In this document: positions 12,295-24,700 of the stretch, one piece after another
Layout of the letters: each line of letters starts with the position of its first letter
Position numbering within the stretch: position 1 is the stretch's first letter
Source: Prosopocoilus inquinatus
Taxonomy: Eukaryota; Arthropoda; Insecta; Coleoptera; Lucanidae
NCBI GenBank assembly: GCA_036172665.1
Contig: CM069876.1
Location: 9,796,001-9,860,000 of the forward strand
Length of the DNA stretch: 64,000 nt
Direction of reading: 5' to 3'
Notes under the pieces: generated by a model
Seen by the model: only the letters and a program-made list of their open reading frames with translations
Told to the model about the DNA's origin: nothing
The model's database searches: none
Position numbers and translations under genes: made by a program

Positions 12295-14090
12295 CAGGGA
12301 GATTCAGGCAACCATTAATTAAAAGTTTACGGACTTCTCCTCTGAATTTCTGTTTCATATTTTGCAGTTATAAGTTAACGATATGGATCTATCTAAATAT
12401 AATACTTTCAAATTTCGGACACTTCCGCTTATACCGGAAGTTGCTGTACACTTTCTTATTTTAAATGCAATACCCCATTTTTTATTACATTTCTGAAATC
12501 TTCATGAAATTCTAGAAATATTTTGTGCAACATGTGATACAAGAAAAATTAGCCGTTTTAGAGATATTTCCATTTTTTAAAAAAAACTTCAAAGTTGCAG
12601 TACCTTGTTTATGATGCTGCCATCTTTGTGTAACAAAAGCCATAATTTCAATTTTTGGCCTGTAGTAGGCTATGCTCATAAGCTTTCAGGTCATACCTAA
12701 TTTTACACAAAATCGTTTACGGGTTGGTTGAAAAGTAACTTCTATTCGAACTGATTTCAACTATCGAAAAGTCATGTTTTTTAAATAGAACACCCAGTAT
12801 TTTTTTATACCATAAGAATCAAAATTAAACATTCTTTCGAACAGTATTAGCATTCCCTATACCCATCTCTTACCTTTCTCTTTCTATTCATGATTTTCTC
12901 TTTGAGACATCAATTTTTTTCTCTTTTCAGTATTATTCCTGAATAGTGTGCTAAGAAAATTTAACAAACTGAGGTTTTCTAAATTAATTTCTGACTGTAA
13001 TTTCAATTTCATTTTAAAAACCGATAAATAATATTTAAATACACATCTATCATCTGAACTTTTTGTTTACATATGCCGCATGTATTAGAAGTCTTGGTAT
13101 GAGTTTTTACACATTTACAAGGAAAAATTTACACTTAGAACACAAAATTTTTTGAAAACTAATAAATAAATCAGAAATATTAAAAATAATACACAAATTG
13201 TTGGTTATAATATTGGCTCTAAGTTGTCCTCGGCTATTATTTATTAGTAATAACTTTCTATTGTGTCTCAGTAATAATATATTTTCCTTGATATAAAAAC
13301 TTTTTTTTATTAACTTCTTGATTTGTCGATTTTTTGATCATCAAATACCTTTAATATGTCTGTGTTTGATTATTCATTTTTTGGTTCTTCGTAGCGAATA
13401 AATTGTTTTTTTTTTTAATTCCTACTAGACAGATGATTTCAAAAATGATAATTTCTCTAGTTTTCGTAGCCCACTATTTAAAAATAATACCGAAAAATTG
13501 AAAAAAATTTCGTGTTAAAAAGAAATCATCGATAACGAGTGAACTATGAGAGATAGGTATAGGGAATGCTAATACAGGACGAAAGAACATTTAATCTTGA
13601 GTCACTTGGTCTAAAAATATACTAGGCGTTCCATTTAAAAAACATGACTTTTTGACAGTTCAAACTAGTTCGAATAGAAGTTACTTTTCAACCAGCCTGT
13701 AAGCAATCAAGTGCAAAACTGGACATGATCTGAAAGCATGTAACTGTAGCCTACTACAGGCCAAAAATGGGCATCATCGTTTTTGATGCACAAGGATGGC
13801 AGCATCATAACCAAGGTTCTGCAAGAAACGGTTAATTTTTCTTGTATGACATGTTGCACAAAATATTTTTAGAATTATATGAAGATTTCAAAAATGCATT
13901 AAAAATTAGGGTATTCCATTTAAATCAATTAAGTTGACAGCAACTTCCGGTATAAGCGGAAGTGTCCGAAATTTGAAAGTATTATATTTAGATAGATCCA
14001 TATCGTTAACTTATAACTCCAAAATATGAAACAGAAATTTAGAGGAGAAATCCATAAACTGTTTATGAAAGAGTTGTCTGAATCTCCCTG
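12295..14090. mobile_element. Foldback DNA transposon (TA target), copy A
   Basis: 1796 bp with ends CAGGGAGATTCAGGCAACC and, inverted, CAGGGAGATTCAGACAACT, flanked by TA. The inverted arms run inward for over 600 bp each (for example CACTTCCGCTTATACCGGAA at 12420 and its complement at 13955). A ~500 bp AT-rich centre has no reading frame. Copy B at 30466-32286 has the same structure in the opposite orientation. It is non-autonomous and probably moved by a Tc1/mariner transposase. Confidence 0.8.
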
Positions 14091-14092
14091 TA

Positions 14093-14614
14093 TACAGAAC
14101 TTGGAACGTAGAGAGGGTATGAAATTTTTGTCACTGTTGAATATTTTAAAAGGTAGAGAAAAAAACTCGTCTCGTGGACAGACGGTGTACATTTTGAAAT
14201 ATGTAAAACTGTATACTGCTTAATTTCATTTTTCACTTTAATACATTCACAGCGCAACGTTCGAACACGTGTTATTAAAATACAAAATGGTCGTAATAGG
14301 ACAGCATTCGCTGAACAATTACAGGTACAACAGTATTTTTTTTTGTTGTAAATCGTTGAGCTAAATTTATTTCGTCGTTTGTGTTAATTTATTGTTGTGC
14401 TGTACTATACGCATTTAGTTTTAAATTATATATGAAAGCAAACGTGTTTATATAAAAATTATTCGTTCCCGGTTTAATTTAACTCCAAAATTTCGTTTTA
14501 TCTCACTGATATTTGCTCGGTTATTTTTACATGAAATAATTTTAAGCAACGTTAATTGTTCATTTTTTATATTATCCGCTTAGTGATGTTTATTATGGTC
14601 AAATTTATAAAGCG
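14093..14614. other. gene-free stretch
   Basis: AT-rich DNA between the foldback element and the LTR palindrome. Nothing recognised. Confidence 0.5.
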
Positions 14615-14866
14615 TGTAAAGAACGGCGTTTCTTTACTAGATAGTGGTTTTTTTTTAATTATTTTTATGGTTACGGGTAGAGTAGGGTTTTTTATTTAAT
14701 TTGTATATGTTTAGTTTTAAGGGTAGTTAGGGCTAAACAGGCTGAATGTTTAATTTAAGTATGGAAATATACGCGAAACGCACGGAAATTTCCGTCAAGA
14801 CGCAGGCGGTCAGTTGTTTACGACCAAAATTCGTAGTTTTTTATCGTAAAAACTGGTGCGTTTCGC

Positions 14867-14874
14867 TATATAAA
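14867..14874 (+). promoter_or_regulatory. LTR TATA box
   Basis: TATATAAA lies 250 bp into the left LTR arm and about 420 bp before the AATAAA signal at 15286-15291, a normal U3-to-R layout for an insect LTR. The mirror copy is in the right arm. Confidence 0.5.
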
Positions 14875-15285
14875 CCGGGCCCGTGGGCCGAAAGATCATG
14901 AGTTTCCGATGAGAGCTCATCCAGGCTTGGGCGTTGAACGAGCCGAGCCCGCCGATGTGCCGGGTGAGTGTATGAGACGTCGTTGAGCGTCCTCTTGGTC
15001 GATGAGCTGAGAGTGGGTGCATACTTGTAATCTGTTAAGGCGTCGATGAGCGTCAGGCGTCGATGAGCGTCTACTTGGTCGATGAGCCGAGTGAGAGAAC
15101 TTAATGATATATGTTCATTTACAGCGTCGCGTCCGTTGTGAGCGACTATCAGTTGTTTATTTATTTGATTTATTTTTTTAGCATGTAATTACTATTTCGT
15201 ATGAGTTACAATTTATTTCTCTTTAATCCCAGGTCACATATATTTTGGTTATTATTTCGTAATTAATATTATTCTGCGTTAAGAT

Positions 15286-15291
15286 AATAAA
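15286..15291 (+). terminator. LTR polyadenylation signal
   Basis: AATAAA is followed by a GT-rich stretch (CCGTGTTTGGTT) before the LTR end. This supports reading the arm as an LTR transcribed left to right. Confidence 0.45.
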
Positions 15292-16555
15292 CCGTGTTTG
15301 GTTAATTTTGAAGTGTTGAGTTTTCTTTTTGTTTACGAATCCCGGCGTCCCGACTAGTTACCTGGCAACTTTACGTGTAAGCGTCTCATGACAGCGCTGG
15401 TGGTGGTTTTAGAAGGAAATATCAAAGAGAAGGACGCAGGAGGCGTCGAGGAAACGACAGACATCCCAGCAGGCATCGAACGCGCTTACATAATTTCCCT
15501 GCGTCCTTCTGAAGAAACCCTTTCAAAATTATCCGGTCTCGGGCGCCTCAAAGAACTAACCTCTTTGATATTTCCTTCTAAAACCACCACCAGCGCTGTC
15601 ATGAGACGCTTACACGTAAAGTTGCCAGGTAACTAGTCGGGACGCCGGGATTCGTAAACAAAAAGAAAACTCAACACTTCAAAATTAACCAAACACGGTT
15701 TATTATCTTAACGCAGAATAATATTAATTACGAAATAATAACCAAAATATATGTGACCTGGGATTAAAGAGAAATAAATTGTAACTCATACGAAATAGTA
15801 ATTACATGCTAAAAAAATAAATCAAATAAATAAACAACTGATAGTCGCTCACAACGGACGCGACGCTGTAAATGAACATATATCATTAAGTTCTCTCACT
15901 CGGCTCATCGACCAAGTAGACGCTCATCGACGCCTGACGCTCATCGACGCCTTAACAGATTACAAGTATGCACCCACTCTCAGCTCATCGACCAAGAGGA
16001 CGCTCAACGACGTCTCATACACTCACCCGGCACATCGGCGGGCTCGGCTCGTTCAACGCCCAAGCCTGGATGAGCTCTCATCGGAAACTCATGATCTTTC
16101 GGCCTACGGGCCCGGTTTATATAGCGAAACGCACCAGTTTTTACGATGAAAAACTACGAATTTTGGTCGTAAACAACTGACCGCCTGCGTCTTGACGGAA
16201 ATTTCCGTGCGTTTCGCGTATATTTCCATACTTAAATTAAACATTCAGCCTGTTTAGCCCTAACTACCCTTAAAACTAAACATATACAAATTAAATAAAA
16301 AACCCTACTCTACCCGTAACCATAAAAATAATTAAAAAAAAAACCACTATCTAGTAAAGAAACGCCGTTCTTTACAAGCGTATACCGTCTGTGACAAAAA
16401 ACAAACAGAGCAAGCCGTAGCATCGTTAGCGTTCATAATTTTAAAAAGTAAAGTATTGAAACAAATGGCTTAGTTCTAAAAAATGCTGACGTCGACATTT
16501 TTTTCAATTGCAGCCTATATCGGGTGTCTCAATAAGGGCAGCAATCAGTGATATA

Positions 16556-17467
16556 CAGGGTGTTCTTTTACTGTGTGCAAATAAAAGAACCTCAGTATAA
16601 GTACGCGAAATGCTACCTTCTGCGGGTATTTTTTAGTGGCTACCGTATCATAGCCAAAAAATTTCGAATGGACCACTTGTTTGAAACTGTTGAAATGTGC
16701 GAGAAAGATAGGAAGGTCAACTTCCTCTCGGTATGAACACCCCCACCGATACCGCACTCGATTTTCAACGCAACCTTTCATAATAATAATCACTGGTATC
16801 GTTTATTAATTAATTTAAAATTTTAATTCACTGAGCGAATTAATAAGTTTTACGATATCCACTATCAACGAATAAATCCGAAAATGTATGCACCAATTAG
16901 GCAAGCGCATTAAAAATGTTCTTCCTTCACCCTTTTACGTAAATCAATTTTTGCTGCGATCTCGGTGCTAGCTGTAAAACTTACGGTTCTCGGAAACAAA
17001 GTAAATGTAAAATTTTTATAAGTCTTTTAAAAATACATGTGGTATGAGAAATTACAATTTGTTTGTACTTCGCTTTTAATTTGTTCGGCAATTACGAACC
17101 GCAGCTTCTTGAATTGCATTAGATTTTAATTTAAAAATACTTAAACTTGTAATTATTTGCAGTGAAGTTAATTTAAATTGTAAATGCTTTGACGGACCAG
17201 CTGATCGCAGCGGCGAGAGTTACGTGGTTCCTCCTCGAGTTCCGATAAGGCACTGATCCTGACCGATTTCGGCTTTGGGTCATAATTGAAGAGGCGCCCA
17301 CGTTCCAGTTTTAGCTATGCCAGCAGTTCTCAAACTGTTTAGTGAAAATTTGCCACTACATTTTTCTCGAAAACTATAACATTTATGTTAAGAACATATG
17401 AGTTCAATCGTTGCCATTCATGGTGATATATTGCAAGTTTAAATATTTACAGTAAAAGAACAGCCTG
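16556..17467. mobile_element. MITE with CAGGGTGTTCTTTTACTG ends, TA target
   Basis: The left end CAGGGTGTTCTTTTACTGTG and right end, inverted, CAGGCTGTTCTTTTACTGTA are each flanked by TA. It is 912 bp with no coding frame. The last ~160 bp (TAGCTATGCCAGCAGTTCTC onward) recur at 18783-18943 in the same orientation. Confidence 0.75.
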
Positions 17468-17540
17468 TATAATACATATTTCCTATCATATTGTTCCAAG
17501 TATTAATAATTAAGTCTTAATAATCATGCTTTAATTTAAG

Positions 17541-18769
17541 GTAGACTTGATGATAAGATTGCCCTCATATCTTCTGCTTTATCATCAAAAGCAGACATTT
17601 TAATTAAGCTCTCCGATTTCTACGGCGCAAAAACTGTTTTATTAAAAGCGTATAAAATGAAAAATCCCAACACCACGGATCATTTGAACACTGAACAAAC
17701 TTTAAAAACTGGTAGGAAACATTAGTCCAGGAATTACGTATTTATTATTCAAAATTAATTAGTTGCAGCGATGTGTTATACAGAAGATTCTTTGTTAATG
17801 ACGAGTACCACTGGGAAATGGGAGACGGCGCAAGTGGCCTTAGGAATTACTCAAAGGCTATAGAATACTATCATAAAATGCTGGAAGCAGCAATGAATGA
17901 TGGAGAAGTCGGAAAAATTTGTGCCCGTGTTACATAAGCTTGGCTCAATGCTATTCTGATAATAAACAGTATGAATTGGCTATCGAGTATTATCAGAAAG
18001 AATATAGCGTGAATCAAAATAGTGCTAAGGAAGCTGTTAGCACTTTGTTTAGTATTGTAGATGCAATGGAATTGGTTGGCAGACCTTTGGAAGACAAAGA
18101 AGAAATTTATAAAATTGCCTTAAAACATTGCAGGAATGAGAGAGACACACATTTAGCAGGAAAAGTATTAATACGGCACATAAATTTACTCAAGAAAAAT
18201 AACAATCTGACAAATGTGAACAAACTCCAGAGAGACTTAAGCGAACTGAACTTTGTATCTTCTGGTTCAGAAAGTGATGAGGAAACAACACCAAATGTAG
18301 GTGCTGGCATTTGTGTGGATGATATTACAGGTAATTAGTAATTTTTGACCACCTGTAGAATATTGGAATTAGTATAAGTGCGTAAATGTACGCAAGATGG
18401 CTGCTTTACTGCCGAAATACGTATCTACGTGCGAGCCCATTTTTTATTTATTTAATTTTTGTCTAGGTATTTCTGATGTTAGTGAGAGTAAACAGGACCT
18501 GAATAAACCAAGAGCAGCAAGAAAACGCAACAAAGGTTTAGTTATAAAGCGAAACATGAAAGGGGAAACTCAGTTGCACACTGCTTGCATATCAGGAAAT
18601 AATACGTTGGTCCGACGTTTATTAGATCAAGGACACACTGTTAATATTCGGGATAACTGCGGGTGGCTGCCTATTTATGAAGCTTGCATCTGTGGACACC
18701 TTGAAATTGTTGAGCTACTGTTGAACAAAAGCGCAGCCATTAACGATAGAGGAGGGACACTCTGTAACG
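17541..18769 (+). pseudogene. Tonsoku-like (TONSL/NFKBIL2) gene fragment: TPR and ankyrin exons
   Basis: Three exon-like blocks are visible. Block 1 is 17541-17711, with a GT donor. Block 2 is 17769-18330, with donor GTAATT. Block 3 is 18467-18769, with acceptor GTCTAG and donor GTAAGT. The 2-3 splice keeps frame. Block 2 encodes TPR-like helices (PCYISLAQCYSDNKQYELAI) and an acidic tail. Block 3 encodes ankyrin repeats (KGETQLHTACISGN, RDNCGWLPIYEACICGHLEI) in the order typical of TONSL, a replication-repair scaffold. The 1-2 junction does not keep frame, and a base appears missing in the A-run near 17913-17917. The rest of the gene is not seen. It is either a pseudogene or captured fragment, or part of a long-intron gene with assembly errors. 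Confidence 0.7.
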
Positions 18770-18782
18770 GTAAGTTAAACTT

Positions 18783-18943
18783 TTAGCTATGCCAGCAGTT
18801 CTCAAACGGTTTAGTGAAAATCTGCCACTGCATTTTTCTCGAAAACTATTACACTTATGTTAAGAACAGATGCGTTCAATCGTTTCCATTCATGGTGATA
18901 TATTGCAGGTTTAAATATTTGCACACAGTAAAAGAACAGCCTG
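18783..18943. mobile_element. Right-end fragment of the 16556-17467 MITE
   Basis: Direct repeat of the last ~160 bp of the upstream MITE, ending in ACAGCCTG next to TA. It begins 13 bp after the last TONSL-like splice donor, so the gene fragment sits between two like-oriented MITE ends. Confidence 0.75.
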
Positions 18944-20812
18944 TATAGCAAACCGTAATACCTAAAGCTTTGGGAGAAAAAATTATAGTCAAAGTGTAAG
19001 ACGAAATCAAAGAAAATATTTTTAAATATCTAAGCTGAGCTGAATTAATTCTGCACAACTTTGATTTTAGAGCTATTATCGTATCAGCATTATTAAGGAC
19101 GGAGGAAACAATTGAATTATTTACTTTTAAAAATTTCATAGCTTTTGTAGTTAATGTTAATTTAAAAGGCAAATAATTTTTATTCGTCTATTTTTAGAGT
19201 GACTTTAATTTTGGTAATGTATATTTACAGTTAGATAGGTATAGTTACATTGAAAATAATAACTATATTACAAATTACATAATTGTATCTATGACGCAAA
19301 ATTTTACCTTTTCGGGATATACATATATTACCTTCACATCCTGCGTAACAAAATTTAACCCAAATGATTTGTTACTTGGAATTTTTATTGATTACTTAAT
19401 CTTTTTATTTTTGATTTGTTTTAATTATTAATAATATTTTGCAATCCTAACAGCTCTAAAATTACTAATAGAAATGTGGATAATTAATCCCTTGATATCT
19501 GATATTTCTTAAGGTTTCATAACTGAAGCGAGTGATTAAAAACTCCTCCTGTTTCGTTTGATGTGAATGAAAATAAAACAACGGGAATGTTCAATAAAGC
19601 GTTTTCTGAACCATTGCGTGGACTTAACGAGCGTGAAAATACTCAGGCAATTTGGATAATGTGCATTTACGTGAATTTTGTAGTTTCGAGCTTCAGCGAT
19701 CGATCTATTTGACATGTAACTACACCCAAAGAGTTTCAATTCTACATTTCAAAGTTTGCTAAGTATTCTTTTTGTGAATGCAAATTCTGTTTTGCGTTGC
19801 ATATTATGTAACAATTTGCAAATAAGTTTGGTAATGCCAACCGCAAGACAGTGATGTTTGTAGTTGTTGGTCAAAATAGCAGTTTGTAACTTTGCTGCTT
19901 GCGTTTCCTTTATATCATAATAATCCTAAGATTACGTGCCGACAGTTTGCTGCTATATATAATTTCATCTATTCAGAGATGTTACAATGCGTCTCGTTCG
20001 TTTCGCAACTCGCATTCATTCCGCTAACTTCTCATGCAAGGGCGTTTTATGTCAAATAGAAATGCATATCAGGTAAAGGTGTATTAAAACCGTTCACATA
20101 CTCAATGAATGGTATTTGATGAAATATATTGACTCTCTTTATGTCCATTTGCAGAAGGAACATCTAATAAGTGATCGCAATTCATAACATCCAAATAATA
20201 TTTGTTTACAACTAATTTTCAATTTGAGATCTGTCAGTGGTAGCCGTTCAAAGAAAGTACTGCGAAAAAAGACGCCTGTGCGTTTCGCAAAGGCTTACAC
20301 TTTAAGCTTAAAGCGTTTGTGTGCTGAATTTAGCTGAACGCGTCCAGACTCTGATTGTCAATGTAAGCTATACAAATTTAATGAATTCATACGGAAATAT
20401 ACGTCGAGGAAATGAATTCTTCCGGGGACAGAATATTCAATATCCCATTTGAAAAATTTCGCATCGTGCTTCCGAGGTATAACATTGTTAAAAGTTGAGC
20501 TGATTATCGTTGAGCTATTACGTGTATCGAATGGCAGACCTTTTAAGCTAAGCCAATTAAATTTCGACGATAATGGATTTAGTTTCGCTTTTGAAGGGAT
20601 GCGTAAGTAGCAACATACAAATAAATAACGCATGATCAATAGCTTTTCTAATCAAGTGACCTACGAAAAGAAAATTGCATGTCTTCGATTAATTCATTTT
20701 TTTAATGATACCTCAATTATTTGTAACTGTAAGTAAGTTTAATTTATCAGCAGAAATCGCACTCAAATGCGAACAGTAAATAACAACCCAGAAATCCTAG
20801 GACAGTTATTAA
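18944..20812. other. gene-free stretch
   Basis: No further TONSL-like exon could be recognised here. Short open frames lack domains. Nothing else seen. Confidence 0.5.
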
Positions 20813-20847
20813 CAGGGAAAAGAATTCAGGCCGCTTAGTGTTGGACA

Positions 20848-22176
20848 CCTTCAATTGAATTCCTCATTAAAGTAAGCTGTGATTTTTTATGAAGTTGGCG
20901 ACACAATTCTAGAGAAAACAGTTGTCATTAACTGTCAGTACTGATCATAACATCAAATAAAAACACAACATTAAAGTTTAAAGCAGATGCTCAAAGTGCT
21001 CTCCTTCAGCTTGAATACATAAGCGTACTCTGCGTTTCATGTTTTTAAACCCGTTTGCTAAGTGTTCGGGGGTTATGTTAGCACAAACATCTGTAATGCC
21101 CGCATGAAGTTCTTCGATTGTGTGACGCGTAGTTCTAAAAACTGTGTTTTTCATGTGCGGATAAATGAAGTAATCCATAATTGTGAGATCCGGAGACCTT
21201 GCAGGAAAATTCACAATCCGATTATCGAAAAACTGCTGCAGAAAAGTCATTGTTTGATGAGCTGTGTGGGCAGTAGCATTGTCTTGCTGAAAAAACCCTT
21301 CTGTGAGTTCATCATCATGTAGTTGATTAATGAAAGGTTCTAATAACTCATTTCGGTATCTTTCAGCAGTTACTGAGTCGTTAAAAAATATTGGTCCGAT
21401 GATACGCCTTCTTGACACTGCTAGCCAAACACCAATTTTTAATGGATGTAATGGAGTTTCCACAAATTCATGGGGATTTTCTGCTGACCATATTCTCATA
21501 TTCTGTTTATTTAAATACCCTGAGAGATGAAACCAGGCCTCATCGGAAAAGAAACACTTGTCAAGAATGTCGTCGTTGTTTAAGTTATCAAGAAACCACT
21601 GACAATATTCTGTTCTTCTGTGAAAATCTACTGGCCTGAGTTCGTGGACTGCTTGAATCTTATATGGATAAAGCTTTAAGACTTTTTTAAGAATAGTGTG
21701 ACATGTTCCCACTGATAGCTGAACTTCTTGTGAAAGTTTCGCAATAGATTTCTTGGGAAGGTGTTCCATTCGATCCCGAACATCTTCAATGCAGGTTGCA
21801 TTCCTTTTCTTAGCTGCTCCGCTCCCTGTTTTGCGACCAAGTGATCCTGTTTCACGAAATTTAAGAACACAAGCATGGATATGTTTAACTAGCTGTTCAT
21901 AAGTAATAGCAAAATTAGGAAACTGCTGTCGAAACTTCTGTACACACTGATTAATTGAATAAACTAACTGTCCATTTTCTATTCTACCGGTTTGAAAATA
22001 ACTTTCAACAATAAATATTTTCTGCTATAATTGTAACATTTTGAATTAATTGAAAATACAAAGCGTCAATTTGACATTTGTTTAATTAAATAATTGAACA
22101 GCTATCAGTGCTGCAAATTTTAGGAGAAAAAAACAGTGAAATAATAGCCCACTTTAATGAGGAATTCAATTGAAGG
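20848..22176 (-). mobile_element. Mariner-type element nested in the hAT MITE
   Basis: 27-bp inverted ends (CCTTCAATTGAATTCCTCAT) lie at 20848-20874 and 22150-22176. The interior is filled by one transposase gene on the minus strand. The length (~1.33 kb) is normal for the family. Target-site bases next to the ends are not clear. Confidence 0.75.
20978..22039 (-). pseudogene. Mariner/IS630-type transposase, near-intact with one premature stop
   Basis: From the ATG at 22039 the frame runs 354 codons with a single in-frame TAG at codon 5 (22027-22025). After it the frame is open to 20978. The N-terminal half has helix-turn-helix features (KFRQQFPNF, LKFRETGSLGRKTGSG). The DDE/D core shows FFSDEAWFHLSG, QQDNATAHTA and RSPDLTIMDYF, giving three acidic residues, the last two about 35 apart. 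All catalytic residues are present. An internal start (21769) would lack the DNA-binding part. This is the least decayed transposase in the window outside the virus-like element. Confidence 0.85.
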
Positions 22177-22318
22177 CACGGTACTATTTACTCCTGCCCA
22201 TCGAAATGTTATTGGTGGGAAAGGAAGGAGTGTCATCGTGCAATGTGTGCCTTCCCACGTTTTAGACAAGGCTGAGTACTAAATTTTCGTATACAAGTGG
22301 CCTGAATTCTTCTCCCTG

Positions 22319-23394
22319 GTTATTAATAATTAAAACTCACAATTCCTTTGTGCTTAATCAGAAGACGGCACACATATCTATGTTCCAGTATCCGCATTTG
22401 AAATAATGAACTCTTAATTAGAAAAGATGTGGCAATGAATTCGCTTAGCTTGTTTATTAAAATTATATAATTATTTCAAAATGTTTATATTTTTCACATT
22501 TTAAATAAGGAAGAGATAAAATGTGAAAAGTTATTTTCTCAAGTTTTACACTAAGATTATAGAAATTACTTTGCTGTACTGAAGAATAACACTTTTAAAA
22601 ATCACTTACTAGAATAAAAAAGTCTGTTCGTGAACAGAATTTTAAATCAATTTAACAAAATGTCCTAAGCTAATTTAATTGGACTGTTACTACATATACG
22701 TCCAGTAACCATTCTGTAGCAAATATAATTACTAACTAATCACAAAAGTACTATCTCAGAAATTTAAGGTGACGACGAAGGTAATTTCCTCAAGGCACTG
22801 TTTCTTAAAACTGTAATTTCCGTGCAGTCACTCGTTGTATTTATTTCGTGAATCTTATTACGCAATATACAGTCTGCTCAAATTGAAGTTGGGCATAATT
22901 GTTACCAAATAGTAGTAATTTTTACGTTGACAAAGCTCAAAACACACTTTTTTAAATGGAACAGCTTGTATATTATTTTAACAATACGGAGAGAATATAA
23001 TTTTTAATTAAAATTATCCTCTATCATTTCATCATGACTGAATAAATAAAAGAGATATTTCTAAACAAATAAATTCATCAGTGCGCTTTAGATAGAAAAC
23101 GTTTGCAATCCGATTTTTGTGTTGGCAGTTGCAGTGTGTTTGAAGTTCATTGTATATTATTTCAGGGATTCCCGACTTTTTTTAAGCATCGACCCCTTAG
23201 AAGAAAAGAAAGTTTTCATCAACCTCTTTTCTTCCCCATTTTAAGCTTAATTGTTACTATAACGCTGTAACTCCAAATCGATATGTATGTTTCATCTCAC
23301 AGGGTGATTTTACCCTGTTTGGTGTTAAGGACAATATTCTTAAACAAAAAATTGAAATTACTATCATCATTTTAGCGTGCTTTCAGTAAATTTA
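22319..23394. other. gene-free stretch
   Basis: AT-rich, no recognisable gene, RNA or repeat. Confidence 0.5.
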
Positions 23395-23634
23395 GGGCCG
23401 ATATTTTCATTTCTCAGGGCCATTTTCATAATCAGACTTTAAATTTAAAGTTACTTTAACCTAAAAAAAATACATTGAATTCCCTATTCTTAAAGTGACG
23501 TTAAATTAAAGCTTCCTTCTGATTATGAGAACGGCCATCAGTAACTTTAATCGTTGAGTTATTCCCATAGTTACAAGTGTTTCTATGGGAATTAATCAAC
23601 GGTTAAAGTTAATCAGAGATGAAAAGACCGGGCC
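23395..23634. mobile_element. PIF/Harbinger-type MITE, TTA duplication
   Basis: 240 bp starting GGGCC and ending GGGCC, with TTA on both sides (23392-23394 and 23635-23637), as PIF/Harbinger elements do. It folds on itself: 23542-23570 pairs with 23583-23611 in about 26 of 29 positions, around a 12-nt loop. It has no coding capacity. Confidence 0.7.
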
Positions 23635-23823
23635 TTAATATTGATAAATGAATGAGTATTCTTTCATCTACCAAATGAGAATCTCTAAAATAATAATGAA
23701 AATCAACAGTAATTATCTGTTAAAAAAATCAAAAACATTCTGCTTAGTTCTAAGGGATTTAATTAAAATTAAACTTATGTTTTCTTAGTAAAATTATTAA
23801 TTATTATTATTATTATCTTCAAG

Positions 23824-24700
23824 GTGCCAACTTAGGACCTCTTCTTTTTATACTTTTCAGAAGTAACCTTCCCTTGTCCCTCACCAAACATAGCAAGATC
23901 CTAATGTACGCCGACGTTTCCAAATTACTTCGTGTTGTTGATAGCCAAGGAGACGGCCTTCTTCTTCAAAAGGATTTAAACTCTTTTTCTCACTGGTGTA
24001 CCTCCAACCGACTCGCTTTAAATGTTGATAAATGCAAAACCGCTTTACGCTCTTTGCTAAATGCAAATACTTATTTCATTATCAACTAAATGATTAATAC
24101 TTGAAATACTTTACTGTTCTTTTTGATGATATCGTTTTATCCATATCGCTTTTGGGCTTTATCGTCAGAAACGCCCGTTTCACGATTCCAATATGCATTC
24201 CTAATTTGGTATCCCACTTACAATTGCCATACAGATGTCCTTGAACAAGTTCAGCGCAGGTTTCTTAAGTTTCTTTGGTTTGGTTTAAAGAATATGGTGT
24301 ATATTTCTAAAGGTTTTCCTCATGAAACCCTACTTACGGTTTTAATAGCTTACCGCTTGTCCATAGGAAACATATCTGGGCTTTGTTTTACATAAGTCTT
24401 ACATAAGTTGACCTACATTTAAGTTGATGTTGCTGCTCTTTTGGAAAAGCTTAATTTTCATGTACCACGTATTACCGGCAGAAACTCCTTGACTTTTTAT
24501 TTTGTCTACCTCCGAATACCAATACTTTAGTACGTTCCCCATAATTAAATGCCTCTACCCTTTACAACTATCTTTGTAACAACATTGAAATCTTCAGTCT
24601 GAATGTCGTCAGCTTTAGAAAGAGTTTGGTGAATTTCTGTACGAACTCTCCTCTTGACTCTTCTTAACAACCTCCATTTTTGCCATTTTCACCGTGCCTT
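23824..24700 (+). pseudogene. Jockey-type LINE reverse transcriptase fragment
   Basis: Reads LGPLLFILF, then LMYADVSKLL (a YADD box changed to YADV), then the WCTSNRLALNVDKCK thumb region. A frame-shifted continuation (24123-24395) has LEQVQRRFLKF, typical of jockey C-termini. It is 5'-truncated, frame-broken, and lacks the second catalytic Asp. Confidence 0.7.

Larger units (their letters stand above)
14615..16376. mobile_element. Two LTR-retrotransposon ends joined head to head (palindrome)
   Basis: Arms 14615-15429 and 15561-16376 are near-perfect inverted copies of ~815 bp. Each arm looks like an LTR plus ~65 bp of internal sequence. It starts with TGTAAAGAACGG, has a TATA box, an AATAAA signal, and then CCTGGCAACTTTACG, which could be a primer-binding site. 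The centre (15430-15560) holds an 11-bp inverted pair (AAGGACGCAGG). An open frame across the centre (15388-15636) is best explained by the palindrome and is not called. gag and pol are absent, so this is a rearranged remnant. Confidence 0.7.
20813..22318. mobile_element. hAT-type non-autonomous element, 8-bp TSD, carrying a mariner
   Basis: Ends CAGGGAAAAGAATTCAGGCC and, inverted, CAGGGAGAAGAATTCAGGCC. The sequence GTTATTAA occurs directly outside both ends (20805-20812 and 22319-22326). An 8-bp duplication and CAGGG ends fit hAT. Removing the nested mariner leaves under 200 bp, so the original element was a small MITE. Confidence 0.75.

Noticed and set aside
15388..15636. 82-codon frame across the centre of the LTR palindrome
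   Set aside because: Spans the inverted junction, so it cannot be an original coding sequence; it could contain the first codons of a gag gene but nothing supports this.
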